64,000 bases of DNA from positions 17,670,001 to 17,734,000 of the forward strand of contig NC_079884.1 in NCBI RefSeq assembly GCF_029227915.1, written 5' to 3'. Made by a program: the position numbers and the translations under genes. This DNA comes from Hydractinia symbiolongicarpus (taxonomy: Eukaryota; Cnidaria; Hydrozoa; Anthoathecata; Hydractiniidae). A model generated the notes under the pieces. That model made no database searches and was not told where the DNA came from. It saw only the letters and a list, made by a program, of their open reading frames with translations. Positions 11,237 to 21,162 of this stretch are shown one piece after another (position 1 is the first letter of the stretch; every line of letters starts with the position of its first letter).

Positions 11237-13144
11237 CTATAAATAAAATTTATTCACGTTTTCATTCAGAATCTCATAATCTGATTGAGTTTCTTTCATA
11301 ATTAATAACGAATGAGTACAAGCCATATTTGCTGTAACAGGAGTGGTAGAGACAGTAGAAACTGGACCACTTAAGATAAATCCAAGTTTTGATCCCATGG
11401 CAACAGGACCTCCGCTAGAACTTCGTAAAACAGTTTTCGTGAAAAAATTCCAGTAATAATCGGCTCCAATTAATATGTCGACGTGTAGATCGTCGCTAAA
11501 ATTCTGATCAGCTAATTGTAAGCCTTGCAAATGTTCATAATTTTCAACAGCAAAATTGATAGTTTGTCCGGAAACAGGTTTGCAAATATCATTCACAAAG
11601 GTAGAAACATTAATGCTCTCATTCGATATTGTGCTTTTAATTTCAAATTTGACAAGATCAAGTTTTTTCGTAGAGTGTTCACCTCCAAAGACTTTAATAC
11701 TCAGTTCTTTTTTTGAAACAGTTTTTAAATTCAACCTTTTTCTCGCTTGCGGTGTGATGTAATTTCCATCGCATGATGTAACTGTAGCCATAGCAGTTTG
11801 CAGCAAAACATTATTTCGATCAGAAGCTATGTTTATATTAGCAGGTGTAACGTTCAAGGAAGAATCTTCAGTTTCTGCATCTTTATTTTCGGTTTCATTT
11901 TTCTTAGGACTACGACTAGGAGGAGGATTTGGATTATGTTTCTTTTCGCATAAGGCTACGTGATGTTTTCCTTTGCAGTGAAAACAACGAAAACTTGCTT
12001 TGCATTCACGACTCATGTGTCCTTTTCTTAAACATAAAAAACAGCGTCCATTTTTCAAAACAATTTCTTTCCTGGTTTCTAATTTTGTTACAGTTCTGCA
12101 TTCATGTGATTTATGCTCACCAGAACAAAAGGAACAGAATAACTTTCGGGTACCAGTTCGCGCAGCTTGTGCATTCAAAGAACTTCCACTGCTGGGGAAC
12201 TCCCGCTGCTCATCTTCTTCTAATTTTATATTCGAAAGTTTTTCACGTGCCATAATTTCTTTTCTTAAAAATTTTAACACTGCTTCAGCGTCCCAAATAT
12301 CTTCATCAAATTTTCTACTTATCATTAATTTGATATCATTCGGTAATTTTGACAAAACAACAGGAATAAGCATAGGTCCATAGTTTTCTGCTTTAAAACC
12401 CAGGGCTTTCAAACTTCTCACTTGAGATTCGATTAGGTCGTAAAGTTTTCGCATAGACTTAATATCTCTCGAACTTTTTACATTTTCAAGAGTTAAAAGT
12501 TTGTTCATATGAGCTGACACAGTGATTTGTGGATCACCAAATCGTTCTTTTAAAAGATCTCGCGCAATTTCATAGTTTTCGTTACATAACGATAAACCGC
12601 TGATTGTTTGTTCTGCCGAGCCCGACAAAAGATTTGTTAAATACGTCAATTTTTCGACAGAAGAAAGAGATTCATTCTTATGTATCGCACACTCAAAAGA
12701 TTCGTCAAAGGACTTCCATTGCAAAGGATCACCGTTAAACTTTTTCAGCTCAAGTTTCGGAAGTTTAATTCGATCCCTCACGCTGGAGTTTCCAGACCCA
12801 TCAGAAGAAGTAACAGAAACATTACCTTCATTTTCAAACACATGCTTGTCAAGAAACTTTTTTAATGTTGTTAACTCTTTCGCAGCATACTGCTCAAATT
12901 CCAAGTGTGACATCATTTCATTAGCTAAATTCTCTGACTCAATTAAGTCATTAATTTCATTTTGAATAGTTGTTACGTTCAATAATTTAGCTTCCAGTAA
13001 ATCATAACTGGATAAGAGTACCGCACCATGATCTTTCAAAGCAAACCTTTCATAAATAGGTTTCACAGTTTCATTAACAATTTTCTTAAAAACACCAACA
13101 TAAGCACCACGACTTCTTCTCTTTTTACTGATATCTTCAGTCAT
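11237..13144 (-). pseudogene. BEL element 1 gag and protease remnant
   Basis: An open frame from an ATG at 13144 (basic start MTEDISKKRRSRGAY) to TAG at 11237. The gag body carries LPKLELKKFNGDPLQWKSF, the usual Pao-type capsid block. Three zinc knuckles follow (CSFCSGEHKSHEC, CFLCLRKGHMSREC, CFHCKGKHHVALC). The protease section has its C-terminal part (ILIGADYYWNFF, then the LGFILSG strand). The DTG active-site stretch is absent: TVTSCDGN runs straight into YITPQARKRL, where the second BEL element of this window has a DTGS box. Near 11240 the frame also loses the residues that join protease to RT. Confidence 0.9.
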
Positions 13145-13301
13145 GTTTGTATATAATTTCAAAGGTAACTAAATTTGTAAGTGTTGTAAATTCAAAAAAT
13201 GTTCTAATGTTTATGTGTATAATTTCAAAAGTTCTATGTGAGTAAATATTCAGCAACTGTCGATTAAATAAACCAACGATCAATAATTATATCCAACAAT
13301 A

Positions 13302-13320
13302 GATCCGGCTCGGTGGACCA
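13302..13320 (-). promoter_or_regulatory. Primer binding site of BEL element 1
   Basis: One base inside the 5' LTR the minus strand reads TGGTCCACCGAGCCGGATC. The plus-strand form ends in GGACCA and resembles the acceptor end and T arm of tRNA-Tyr, though not perfectly. The TGG start next to the LTR is the main support. Confidence 0.65.
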
Positions 13321-13321
13321 A

Positions 13322-13516
13322 TGTTTTATCCACAATTATAATCAGAGGACTGTATAATAAGAATACGAGGTTTCGGGGGTATCAACCAAAGAGAACAACC
13401 TCGTTCAACAAGAAGTAAAATCTAATTAAGCTCTTCAAAAATATAAACAGAAAATATATACAAAAGTGAGCGCACGTGTAAAGGTCACGTGTTCAAGTCA
13501 CATGGTCAATTCAACA
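13322..13516 (-). repeat. BEL element 1, 5' LTR
   Basis: 195-bp direct copy of 7456-7650, TG...CA ended, with no difference seen. It should carry the element's promoter for minus-strand transcription. Confidence 0.95.
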
Positions 13517-13521
13517 TAACT
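13517..13521. repeat. Target-site duplication TAACT (right)
   Basis: Matches 7451-7455. Confidence 0.92.
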
Positions 13522-13531
13522 CGTAACTTGA

Positions 13532-13596
13532 AACTCGTGTTTTAAAAACCAAAAAGAAACTAGTAACTCGTTGATTTAATGTAACAACTCGTAACT
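13532..13596. repeat. 75-bp tandem repeat, copy right of the BEL insertion
   Basis: Near-identical to 7391-7455, with about two substitutions. Confidence 0.8.
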
Positions 13597-14727
13597 CGCA
13601 ATTTGTAACTTATTCAGTCTCTCGTACGATTGGGTTATCTCTGTGATATCCTATAGTACGTTGTTCACCGAAGTAATTTTCTAAGTCATCCATCTTGACA
13701 AAACGTTTCAAATAGTACATATGGCATACCAGACTGCAACAAAAACTTTGGCATTCAATAAGGGACTAAGTAGTTATTTGTAATCCTTCACATGTCTGCC
13801 ATGAAACAAACATTTTTACGAGCATTTATAGTAAAATTTTCTGGGCAAGCTGCATCAGAAGATTTCCAATCAACAATGTACTATAAAAAAACTTCCTCGA
13901 GCCACTAAAAGCTTTCATTATGCAAATCATCATACTTCTTAAAGGCACGTAATCACCCTGTAGGCAACTTTTTTTAGAGATGCCTATTTTATTGTAAAAA
14001 TTGAAAGATATACATAAGAAAACATTATCCTTAAAATTTTATTAAAACTGGCAACCAGAACATGTTCAAATGTTTCATAGAAATAACAAACTCACCCTAA
14101 TTTTTCTTCGCCTACAGAACCGCTATTCCATTTCATTGCACGAATCATGCGATAATAAACGCACGGCAAAATCGATCACATGGTTGCTCGATTCATGCCA
14201 TTACAGAAAAAATAATGAATGAGGCAAAGCATCTGTAGGTTTGTTTCCATCGTAATGCTTTTATAAATGTATCCACAAAGTTTCGAACATGATAAATCAA
14301 TCGAAGTTTCCGTGTTATTCTTTATTGTTTAAACATTTTAACCTACTCAAATCAAACTTCTTTGCAACACCGACCTCTTCTTGTTGTTGTTTCTGAAGAC
14401 AGCTTCGCCTCGCTAGCTGTCTTCTTTTTTATCATTTTTCTTTGTTCAAACAGTTAGTCGCTTCTTTATGGAGACAGTATCAGATCTAGACAATTAGAAT
14501 AGCTAAATTTTCAGAATTTCCCCTTTTACGCTCTAAATTTATTTATCTCCATAGTGCTTCAACTATCTTTAACTATCACAATGAGGATTCTCCCCCGTTC
14601 AATAATCCAGGTCATGCTAATAAAAAACATAGAAGAGTGTGATCAACATTGATTATCATAATTAATAACCACGAGACAATGCTGTAATTTCTTCTTTTTG
14701 TTTTGTTCTGTCTGATCTTCTAAAACA
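13597..14727. other. No gene recognised
   Basis: Non-coding, AT-rich. A short inverted word (AGACAGCT...AGCTGTCT) lies near 14397-14423. No other feature could be supported. Confidence 0.55.
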
Positions 14728-15050
14728 ATGGCGAATAGGATAAAGAGAAAATTAAATTTAAGTGGAGAAAGTGACGCGAATGTTTTCACCCGCGGCCACT
14801 TTTTTAATTAGAACAAAAAGGAAAAACCCAGCGAAGGGAATACATCCCTACGTCGAAGTTGTAGAGATTAGAAAAAGACCTCGTATAAAGAATACGAGTA
14901 GTTTGAGAATGAACTCCAAGTCTCGCCAGGAAGGCTTGAAAAGAAAGGAACAAAAAAAAAAAGAGAACAACCTGCCAAATTAGTAGAAGCCTAAACACCA
15001 AGTAAGATCTCTTTGAAAAAAAGGAAAAGCGCCGACGAAAGGAAGACAAG
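14728..15050 (+). other. Basic, codon-like stretch, possibly a decayed first exon
   Basis: An ATG at 14728 opens MANRIKRKLNLSGESDANVF and stops after 27 codons. Lysine/arginine-rich text continues in a second frame (14762-14983). Position and composition would fit the 5' part of the P2X7-like gene that follows, but nothing proves the link. Confidence 0.25.
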
Positions 15051-15254
15051 TGCAGAATATTTCAGCGAACTTTTGAATTCAAGAAATGCGCGCATGCAGG
15101 TGTATTTTTGCTTCCTTTAATCATATCGCAATCTACCGTATACATCCGTTAATTCAAACACGGAATTAAACGAATGTTTGAATTTGACGGCCCTTGAATT
15201 AGTGGAAGTATGCTGTAGCGGGTAGCTTTAAATCTATAAGTCGTGTGTATGTGT

Positions 15255-15837
15255 TATAGGAACGTCTTGACTAACTGACGGTGACGGAATTAAAAGAATT
15301 GGTTGAAAAGGTTATGTACTACCAGCCTGCTCTTTTAATGTCCTTGTTAGAGAGAAGTGGTGACGGTGGCGGCTACCATCCACAGCCCAACGGTGATTCA
15401 CCTACATGGTGTAAGTGCGGGAACTGTCGTGAAATGCCAACAGAAGTTGAGAAGTGTTGTGGGTACGTTCCGAGGAACTGCATCAGTCTGGAACCGGTAA
15501 GACATAAAAAGTCAATACGTGTTTCTACTTTCTTATCCCTGAGCAATATTAAATGGTTACAAACTATTCTCCGTAGGAAATGGAAATAATTCTACTGGAG
15601 CCAACAGTACTCCGTATTGCCCGAAATTATCGGAATGATGTGTGCGCCCTACCCGCCCAAGAAAACCCTGACGAGAACAAGTCAATGAGGCATGCTGCTT
15701 ACAGGCAGTATGTTTTATGGCAGAGTGAATACTTAGGGAAAGGGACAGGCGTATCATTCCAAGTTGCTGGATTTGGAAGATAAGAAATCGGTATCCTGAT
15801 CCGTTCGGACAATACGTTGGCTTCAAACCTTCTAGGT
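15255..15837 (+). pseudogene. P2X7-like cytosolic (zinc-binding) domain gene relic
   Basis: Two exon-like blocks. Block 1 (about 15270-15496) reads TELKELVEKVMYYQPALLM, then WCKCGNCREMPTEVEKCCG, a Cys-rich signature shared with the C-terminal ballast of P2X7 receptors and many stand-alone invertebrate proteins. It ends at a GTAAGA donor (15497). Block 2 starts after TCCGTAG (15577) and reads [19 protein letters not shown]. The expected last strand ([20 protein letters not shown], to TAG near 15837) is in another frame, so one base has been gained or lost near 15740. A TAA lies in frame just before block 1, and no start codon was found. Role of such stand-alone domains is unknown. Confidence 0.7.
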
Positions 15838-17118
15838 TGATATAGTCTATTTTTAAATTCGTGTTTAAAAATACGCAAATTTTTTTGTAAGCAACCGAGT
15901 TCTAAGGCTGAGATTTGGCGTGAAATATTGTACAATGTGAATATGAAGTTGAAATTAAAGTTTTGCCCCTAGCAACTGCGGCTACAACGAGAAATAGAGT
16001 TGCTTTTAAAAAAAGGTTTAATCAAAAAGATAGTTATACAGATATTATTAAAACGTAAAAAAGAAAACTTTTAGGAATCTTCTACTTTTGGACCAAATCT
16101 TGTTTTCGTCCGAATTTCGGATTTAGGCATGGGATGGACGTTCCCAATCGTTAAAGCCTGTCTTCGGCGATCAGAAGGAGAGAATCCAACTTTTCTTTCA
16201 ATGCTGTCGTTATCCGACTGTCGCATTGATACAAAGCATACCTTAAGTCAAAAATATTATGGTAGTTGCTAATCAGGAATATGCCGTTCGAACCTATAGC
16301 TAAAAGCGTTTACCTCACTTGACCAATGTAGTCATACGACTTATCAACTTTATGGTACTTTGTCCACTTGCTAGAGTTTTTTGTTATAATGTCTGTGCTC
16401 ACTTAAAAGGAAAATGCACATTGTATATATTATTTACAACAAAATTGTAAAAAAGATCTTTATTTCTGTAAATATTTTGTGTTCTTTTGTAGTATGGATT
16501 GTAGTTCATATAGGTTTCATATATTTTTCAACAAACTTTGATTGCGTTTTTAGTTTACATGTTATGTAAGAAAAATATATATATCTCACACTAATTCGCC
16601 ACTTTTCTTGACTTTGTCAGGACGGCCTGAGTGAGCGCAGTGGTCAATTGCTGCCGTTATATTTCTTGCTTTATACTGTTGATAGCCGGCTGAGATTCTT
16701 TTCGAAATATATTTCAGGATAGCATGAAAGTTTTCTAAGGCATAAGTATGCCTAAAACATATAACAGCATAAAATATTATTATTTTATTAAACTTTGTTG
16801 ACTATCTGATCATGTTCTTTGTCATTGGAAAGTACCTGTAATTAATCAAGTATGGAGTGTTTATATTTTTTTCACTCAATCAGCCTGAAATTGTTTTTAT
16901 TCTGTTCTTATTATTCAATCATTTTCAGCCTCATTGTTCTTATAAAAAAGTGTACAAAATTAGCAGTATATGTGGAAAAACAATTTGAAATGTACATACG
17001 ACGACAATTCATTGCTGCTCAATTTATGTTAATGTTCACCTTGATCATCCTCAAAAAAAATGATTGATTTTTTAAATTTCAATAACATAGAAGCAAATAA
17101 TAGAAATAATAAACTTAC
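15838..17118. other. No gene recognised
   Basis: AT-rich, stop-dense. The 71-codon frame at 16852-17067 has no recognisable motif and is probably chance. Confidence 0.5.
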
Positions 17119-17214
17119 ATATCTATCTTAGTATCACCATCACAAACACTTTCTTCAGAGTAGCTAGCACTAATGCTGGCATCAGTAAAGCTAAGCTCAT
17201 CACTACATGAAAAA
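17119..17214 (-). CDS. Unknown minus-strand gene, putative exon 2
   Basis: On the minus strand a CTTTACAG acceptor opens an acidic, serine-rich block reading SCSDELSFTDASISASYSEE and then SVCDGDTKID, closed by a GTAAGT donor. Entering with two bases from the exon at 18261-18391, the frame is open and in phase (join codon AGT). Acidic Ser-rich linkers of this type often separate a DNA-binding N-terminus from the rest in cnidarian transposase-like proteins, but I cannot name the family. Further exons should lie below 17119; I did not find them. Confidence 0.5.
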
Positions 17215-17379
17215 CTGTAAAGTTGTAGTCTGGGATAATTGCTACACTAAAAATATTTGCTGGTCTGAAACACTAACTAAGCATATAGGTTCTGGTCCCA
17301 TAAGCACAATCTAAGCATGGCTAATAGACGGATTACCATTTTTCAAATACTTACAGTGCTTAGTGAATTGTCTACTACC

Positions 17380-17390
17380 GGAGTCGAACC
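17380..17390 (-). promoter_or_regulatory. Pol III B-box-like sequence, possible SINE relic
   Basis: The minus strand reads GGTTCGACTCC, a perfect tRNA-type B box. No convincing A box or tRNA fold surrounds it, so at most it marks a decayed tRNA-derived SINE. Confidence 0.3.
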
Positions 17391-18260
17391 AGGACTTAGT
17401 TAATACTTTATGACCATTTTTTTTAAAAAAATAATGCAATTTGTACATGCTTGAAAAAAGTTGTTACAGTTTCTGGAAGTCAAGACTAAAAGTAACGAAA
17501 TAATAGTAATGAAAGTATGTTCTAGAGACTATTTGCTAAAAACGCCTATCCTAGAAACAGTAGAAAAACTTCCAGTGCGGGGAAGGGTTATATGAAAATT
17601 ATGTTTAAAGGTGCTCTTACCATGAATATTGCCCTGCAGGTGTGGAAGTTAATTTAAAATTGCCTTGTGGACATACATTTCTGGAAATAAATGAAGATGT
17701 TTTGTGGCTGGAAATAAAGCAAGAACAAAAAAACGACAACTCAAATTAGATTTCAGGTTCAGTTAAAAGAGCTAATGCATCAATATATGTAGATACATTA
17801 AGTTATAGTTCACTTTTGGAGTGAAGTTTACATCTGCTATGTTTTATATGTAGCTACATATGCTAGTTATTTATTTAGTCAGGACTAAATAAATAACCTA
17901 TGTTTTTGAATGCTGGAGAAACAAGAAAATTTATAAAAGTAGTTCAGCTAACAACAATGGCAACTGTAACACTCTCAAAAGGTGAGCTTGCCTTTGAAGT
18001 TCATTATGAGATTGTGTGATGCTGTGGTAGGCATGGTAACTAAGCAATAAAAAATAACTAGCTAGGTAGGTAGATTACTAATTTTGGACTAGAAAAAAAG
18101 AAAAAAAAATTTCCTTACAGCTAACTAATATACCTATCCTATGACATACATGAACCACCAAAAAACTAATAAAAAGATCCTAGCTCGGCTGACTCTTTTA
18201 TAGCAGCCTAGCTAGCAGCTTTATAATATCTATAGCTAGTAGCCATATATATATAGCTAC
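17391..18260. other. Presumed intron of the minus-strand unknown gene
   Basis: No coding signal. It contains TAGCTAGC-type simple words near 18060-18250. Confidence 0.4.
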
Positions 18261-18391
18261 CTGTTCAACAATATTTCAGCAAACTGAGCATCTGTCTTTG
18301 CTGATGTTCTTTTTTTTAATTCCATCCATTTCTTCTGTGCTTTTTCAATAAAAATTCTAGAATAAAATTTCTTTCCATTTTTTGATGCCAT
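18261..18391 (-). CDS. Unknown minus-strand gene, putative exon 1
   Basis: The minus strand opens at ATG 18391 with MASKNGKKFYSRIFIEKAQK and continues KKWMELKKRTSAKTDAQFAE to a strong donor (AACAG|GTAGCT at 18261). The frame is also open upstream to an ATG at 18481, so the start is uncertain. A basic W-x-x-L-K helix followed by TDAQFAEILL resembles short N-terminal segments of several transposase-like proteins. The splice phase (two bases over) fits the exon at 17119-17214. Family and function not recognised. Confidence 0.5.
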
Positions 18392-18481
18392 GTTTTGCAA
18401 AGAAAAAACAAGCCAAAAAACAGCATGGTGAACGGAGCCTACCATATTGGCGATTTTATCGAACTCCATCTCAGAGCTCAT

Positions 18482-19119
18482 TTAAAGTTAAGGCCGTTTG
18501 TTTACCCACGGTTTTACACGAACATTTTGCGACGGCCCGCTTATCTAGCTAGCTACTAGCTAAGCTACCTATTCAGCCACCTAAAGATTTGTATTAGTTA
18601 TATTTGCCTCTTACTGTCACGTTCTCTGTACTGTGTTGTACGGGTGTGCAACACTGTTTACCTGGAGTAACTGCCCAAGCCCGTGTTAGTAATGGACTGT
18701 TTCTTGTGTTTCTATTTAAACAGAGTCTGCGAGAAAGTTTTTTCAAAAGGGTATTGTCCCTACACGCCTCTTCAACTGTGTTTAACTGTACTAAACGCTT
18801 AGCCCAATGTCACGATTAATCTTTTAACGTTTACTGAACTTATTCCGCAAATTAAAATAATACTATCTAATTGTTTTTACTATGGCGGAGTAACAGCGGT
18901 TTGTAAACTCTTTTATTTCAGCTTTTGTTGCGGGAGAGTTACTTTTTGAAAAATATGTGACAGTTGCAACACTTTAATGGTGTATGCGCTTTACTTGATT
19001 TACGGCATGCTGCATACCTGTACTAAAGCACCCACCTGACCGTGTGGCACAGTTTACGACTTTTATTAAGCACTCCTCAAGGCGTTCTACGCATGGTCAA
19101 ACCTTGACTTGTGGCTTAC
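18482..19119. other. No gene recognised
   Basis: Possibly the promoter side of the unknown minus-strand gene. The 71-codon plus frame at 18604-18819 shows no motif. Confidence 0.4.
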
Positions 19120-19684
19120 CCCGGCGTTTCGACGCCGGGTTTCCCGGCTAGTCTCTATAATAATACGCTAAGTGTGTCTGTGCGTCTGTAACAGGCAAAG
19201 TTGATATCGTCATTTTCTTTTGATGTTGCCGAAATTCTCTTTGAAGTCGCCGAAAAAAATATGTCCATTTCGCTAGCGGGTTTACTTTGTTTACATCACA
19301 TGATCAAAATGGAGCAACTTGATTTGCTGAAATAAATTTAACGGCTTTCTTTACAAAAATGGTGTCCCTCGACACCGAAAAAAACAGCAACAAAAGAGAA
19401 AGAAAAGTCCAAGAAGTGAAGTAAGAAGTCATAGCTAGAGCTAGAAGTAAAGTAGTAAATTTAGAAGTATAAAATAAAGGTTAGAGTTTGAAGTGGATTT
19501 AAAATCAATAAAAGTAAGAATTTTGATGTTTTCAGACGTTTAGTTTAATGTCACTGGAGCAAGCAGACTCGCATTTTCCAAGAAAAGTCTTAAATACTTG
19601 AAGTTTTATATTTTAGCGCTTTTTTTTAAAAAAAACCTAGCCACCATATTTGTTTATGTTTGTGGCGTTGTTGTTTATGGCGCG

Positions 19685-19687
19685 TAA
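19685..19687. repeat. TAA target duplication (left) of Harbinger-like element
   Basis: TAA at 19685-19687 and again at 21160-21162. The uninterrupted copy 2 has a single TAA at the matching place (GCGCGTAACTAATG, about 23410-23423). Confidence 0.8.
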
Positions 19688-20109
19688 AGGCCGGTTTCCA
19701 CTCAATCGCTTTAGTCGCGCGACCCTAGCAAATAGATATCTGAGCATGCGCAAAATCTATTTTTGAACATTTACGCAACCTTCTGTTGGTCGCGCGAATG
19801 GTCGCCAAAAGTTGAAACTTTTTGAACCCCCAAGCGAATAAAAAACAAGAAGCCCTGGGGCTATAAGAATTTCCTCTCGCTACCAAAATATTTGATGAAA
19901 ACCTGCTAATTCGTTGTGTTATTGTGCTAAATATTTGAGGAGGTTTGGTGCATGAACCTCTGAAGATAAAGCACACAAGTGACATTATATCTTACAACAA
20001 ACGCAAACAAAACGAAACGTGTCATAATAAACTCACATTTTAAAATAAATTGCTAACAAAAAATACAGCCTAACATTCATGGTAAGTCTTGCGATTGAAA
20101 CGTTTATGG

Positions 20110-20500
20110 TCTTAAACGGCATTTAATTGACAAAAAATCAAAATTTTTTTGTGACCATCATTTTCAGCATACTTTTTTTATTAACTGTGCCAAATTTTGT
20201 CGGAAATAAAGCAGTTTTAATTTTTAGTTAAATTTTGGCCTAAAATGACATTTAGGTGACAAAAATCAAAATTTCGATGTCACCATTATGTTCACCATAC
20301 TTTTTTTGTTAACTTTGCCAATTTTTGTTGAAAATGAAGTAGTTTTAATTTTTGGACCAATTTTGTCCTAAAATGACATTTATGGTGGCAAAAAATCAAA
20401 ATTATTATGTCACCATTATGTTCAGCATACTTTTTTTGTTAACTGTGCCAAATTTTGTTGAAAACAAATACTAATTTTGTCCTGAAACATCATTTAGATG
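20110..20500. repeat. Three tandem units of about 128 bp
   Basis: The word CATTTA(A/G)(T/G)TGACAAAA recurs at 20120, 20249 and 20377 (variant), and each is followed by TCAAAAT, CACCAT and AGCATACTTTTTTT-type text. The units differ at several positions and the third is partial. They lie inside the Harbinger-like element. Confidence 0.75.
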
Positions 20501-20744
20501 AGTTCCCAGTAGTTGGGGAGCTTGGGTGCGAAGTTTACATCTGTGGCGGAGGAACGTGTAATCCCAGGGTCGATTTTTTTCTCAAAAATGCTCCAAAAGA
20601 AAAAAAACGACGGTTTTAAAGAATTTCCTACGCCTTCGGGCGCGGAAATTCAATAATTTAACCAACCAGAAGCCGCTATTTATATCAAGAATTCAAAACA
20701 TTGAAATCATAATGGCAGATGTGGGTCTTTGACACAGAAACGAG

Positions 20745-20940
20745 ATGGAATTTCAGCAACTTACTCAAGAACAAATCCAAGTTCTCCTGACGCAATTACA
20801 ACCAAATAATTCACAACAACAAAGTACGCGAAATATACAAGAGGAAGCTCTTGAAAGTTCTGAGGAATTTGGAAGCTGTAAAGGACAAGATAATGATGGT
20901 GTTGTGGATGAAGAAGTGTTCGTAAAGGAAACGTGTGCGT
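20745..20940 (+). CDS. Gln/Glu-rich short ORF inside the Harbinger-like element
   Basis: ATG at 20745 opens MEFQQLTQEQIQVLLTQLQP and runs on with Q-, E- and S-rich text (EEALESSEEFGSCK) until a GT-repeat region. The first 60 or so codons look coding. The long open frame beyond 20940 crosses the GT run and the element's inverted end and is not credible. It could be the first exon of an accessory or transposase gene whose rest was deleted. No domain recognised. Confidence 0.35.
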
Positions 20941-21159
20941 GTGTGTGTGTGTGTGGGACACACGCTGCAGAGCATATAAAGCAAGTAAAAGCCATCTGCA
21001 TTCATAATTTAGAAAAATACTTCATCGCGTGTTTGACATGCGTTCCGATATTTAGCCATTTTTGTTTATGTTTGTTGTCAAGTGGAAACTGCATTCGCTT
21101 GGTCGCCCTATTAGCGCGACTCATTCGCGCTACCAAAGCGAATGAGTGGAAACCGGCCT

Positions 21160-21162
21160 TAA
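21160..21162. repeat. TAA target duplication (right) of Harbinger-like element
   Basis: Partner of 19685-19687. Confidence 0.8.

Larger units (their letters stand above)
7456..13516 (-). mobile_element. BEL/Pao LTR retrotransposon, nearly complete, broken coding region
   Basis: A 6,061-bp element lying on the minus strand. Both LTRs are 195 bp, begin TG and end CA, and I see no difference between them. They are flanked by a TAACT duplication. Inside, in minus-strand order, are a primer binding site, gag with three zinc knuckles, a protease remnant, RT, RNase H, integrase with an H2C2 zinc finger and DDE core, and a purine tract. The domain order gag-PR-RT-RH-IN and the BEL-type RT/IN motifs place it in BEL/Pao. 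Matching LTRs say the insertion is recent, yet the polyprotein has a lost protease motif and two frame breaks. Confidence 0.95.
19688..21159 (+). mobile_element. Harbinger-like DNA transposon, 1,472 bp, probably non-autonomous
   Basis: Ends begin AGGCCGGTTTCCACTCA on both sides in inverted orientation and stay similar for about 30 bp (both continue through TCGCTTT and GCGCGA). A 3-bp TAA duplication flanks it, and the empty site is preserved in copy 2 of the surrounding tandem repeat. TWA duplications are characteristic of PIF/Harbinger, so the assignment is inferred from site choice. No transposase domain is present, only one short open frame at 20745. Inside are three 128-bp tandem units and a GT run. 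Confidence 0.8.

Noticed and set aside
11225-11250. Programmed +1 frameshift between BEL gag-protease and RT
   Set aside because: Considered because TTATAGT could act as a shift site, but residues present in the second BEL element at this junction are missing here, so a small deletion explains the break better.
7887-12865. Plus-strand open frames across BEL element 1
   Set aside because: Antisense shadows of gag and pol; the minus strand carries all recognisable domains.
17300-17460. tRNA gene on the minus strand
   Set aside because: The B box is perfect, but no A box, acceptor stem or anticodon arm could be folded around it.
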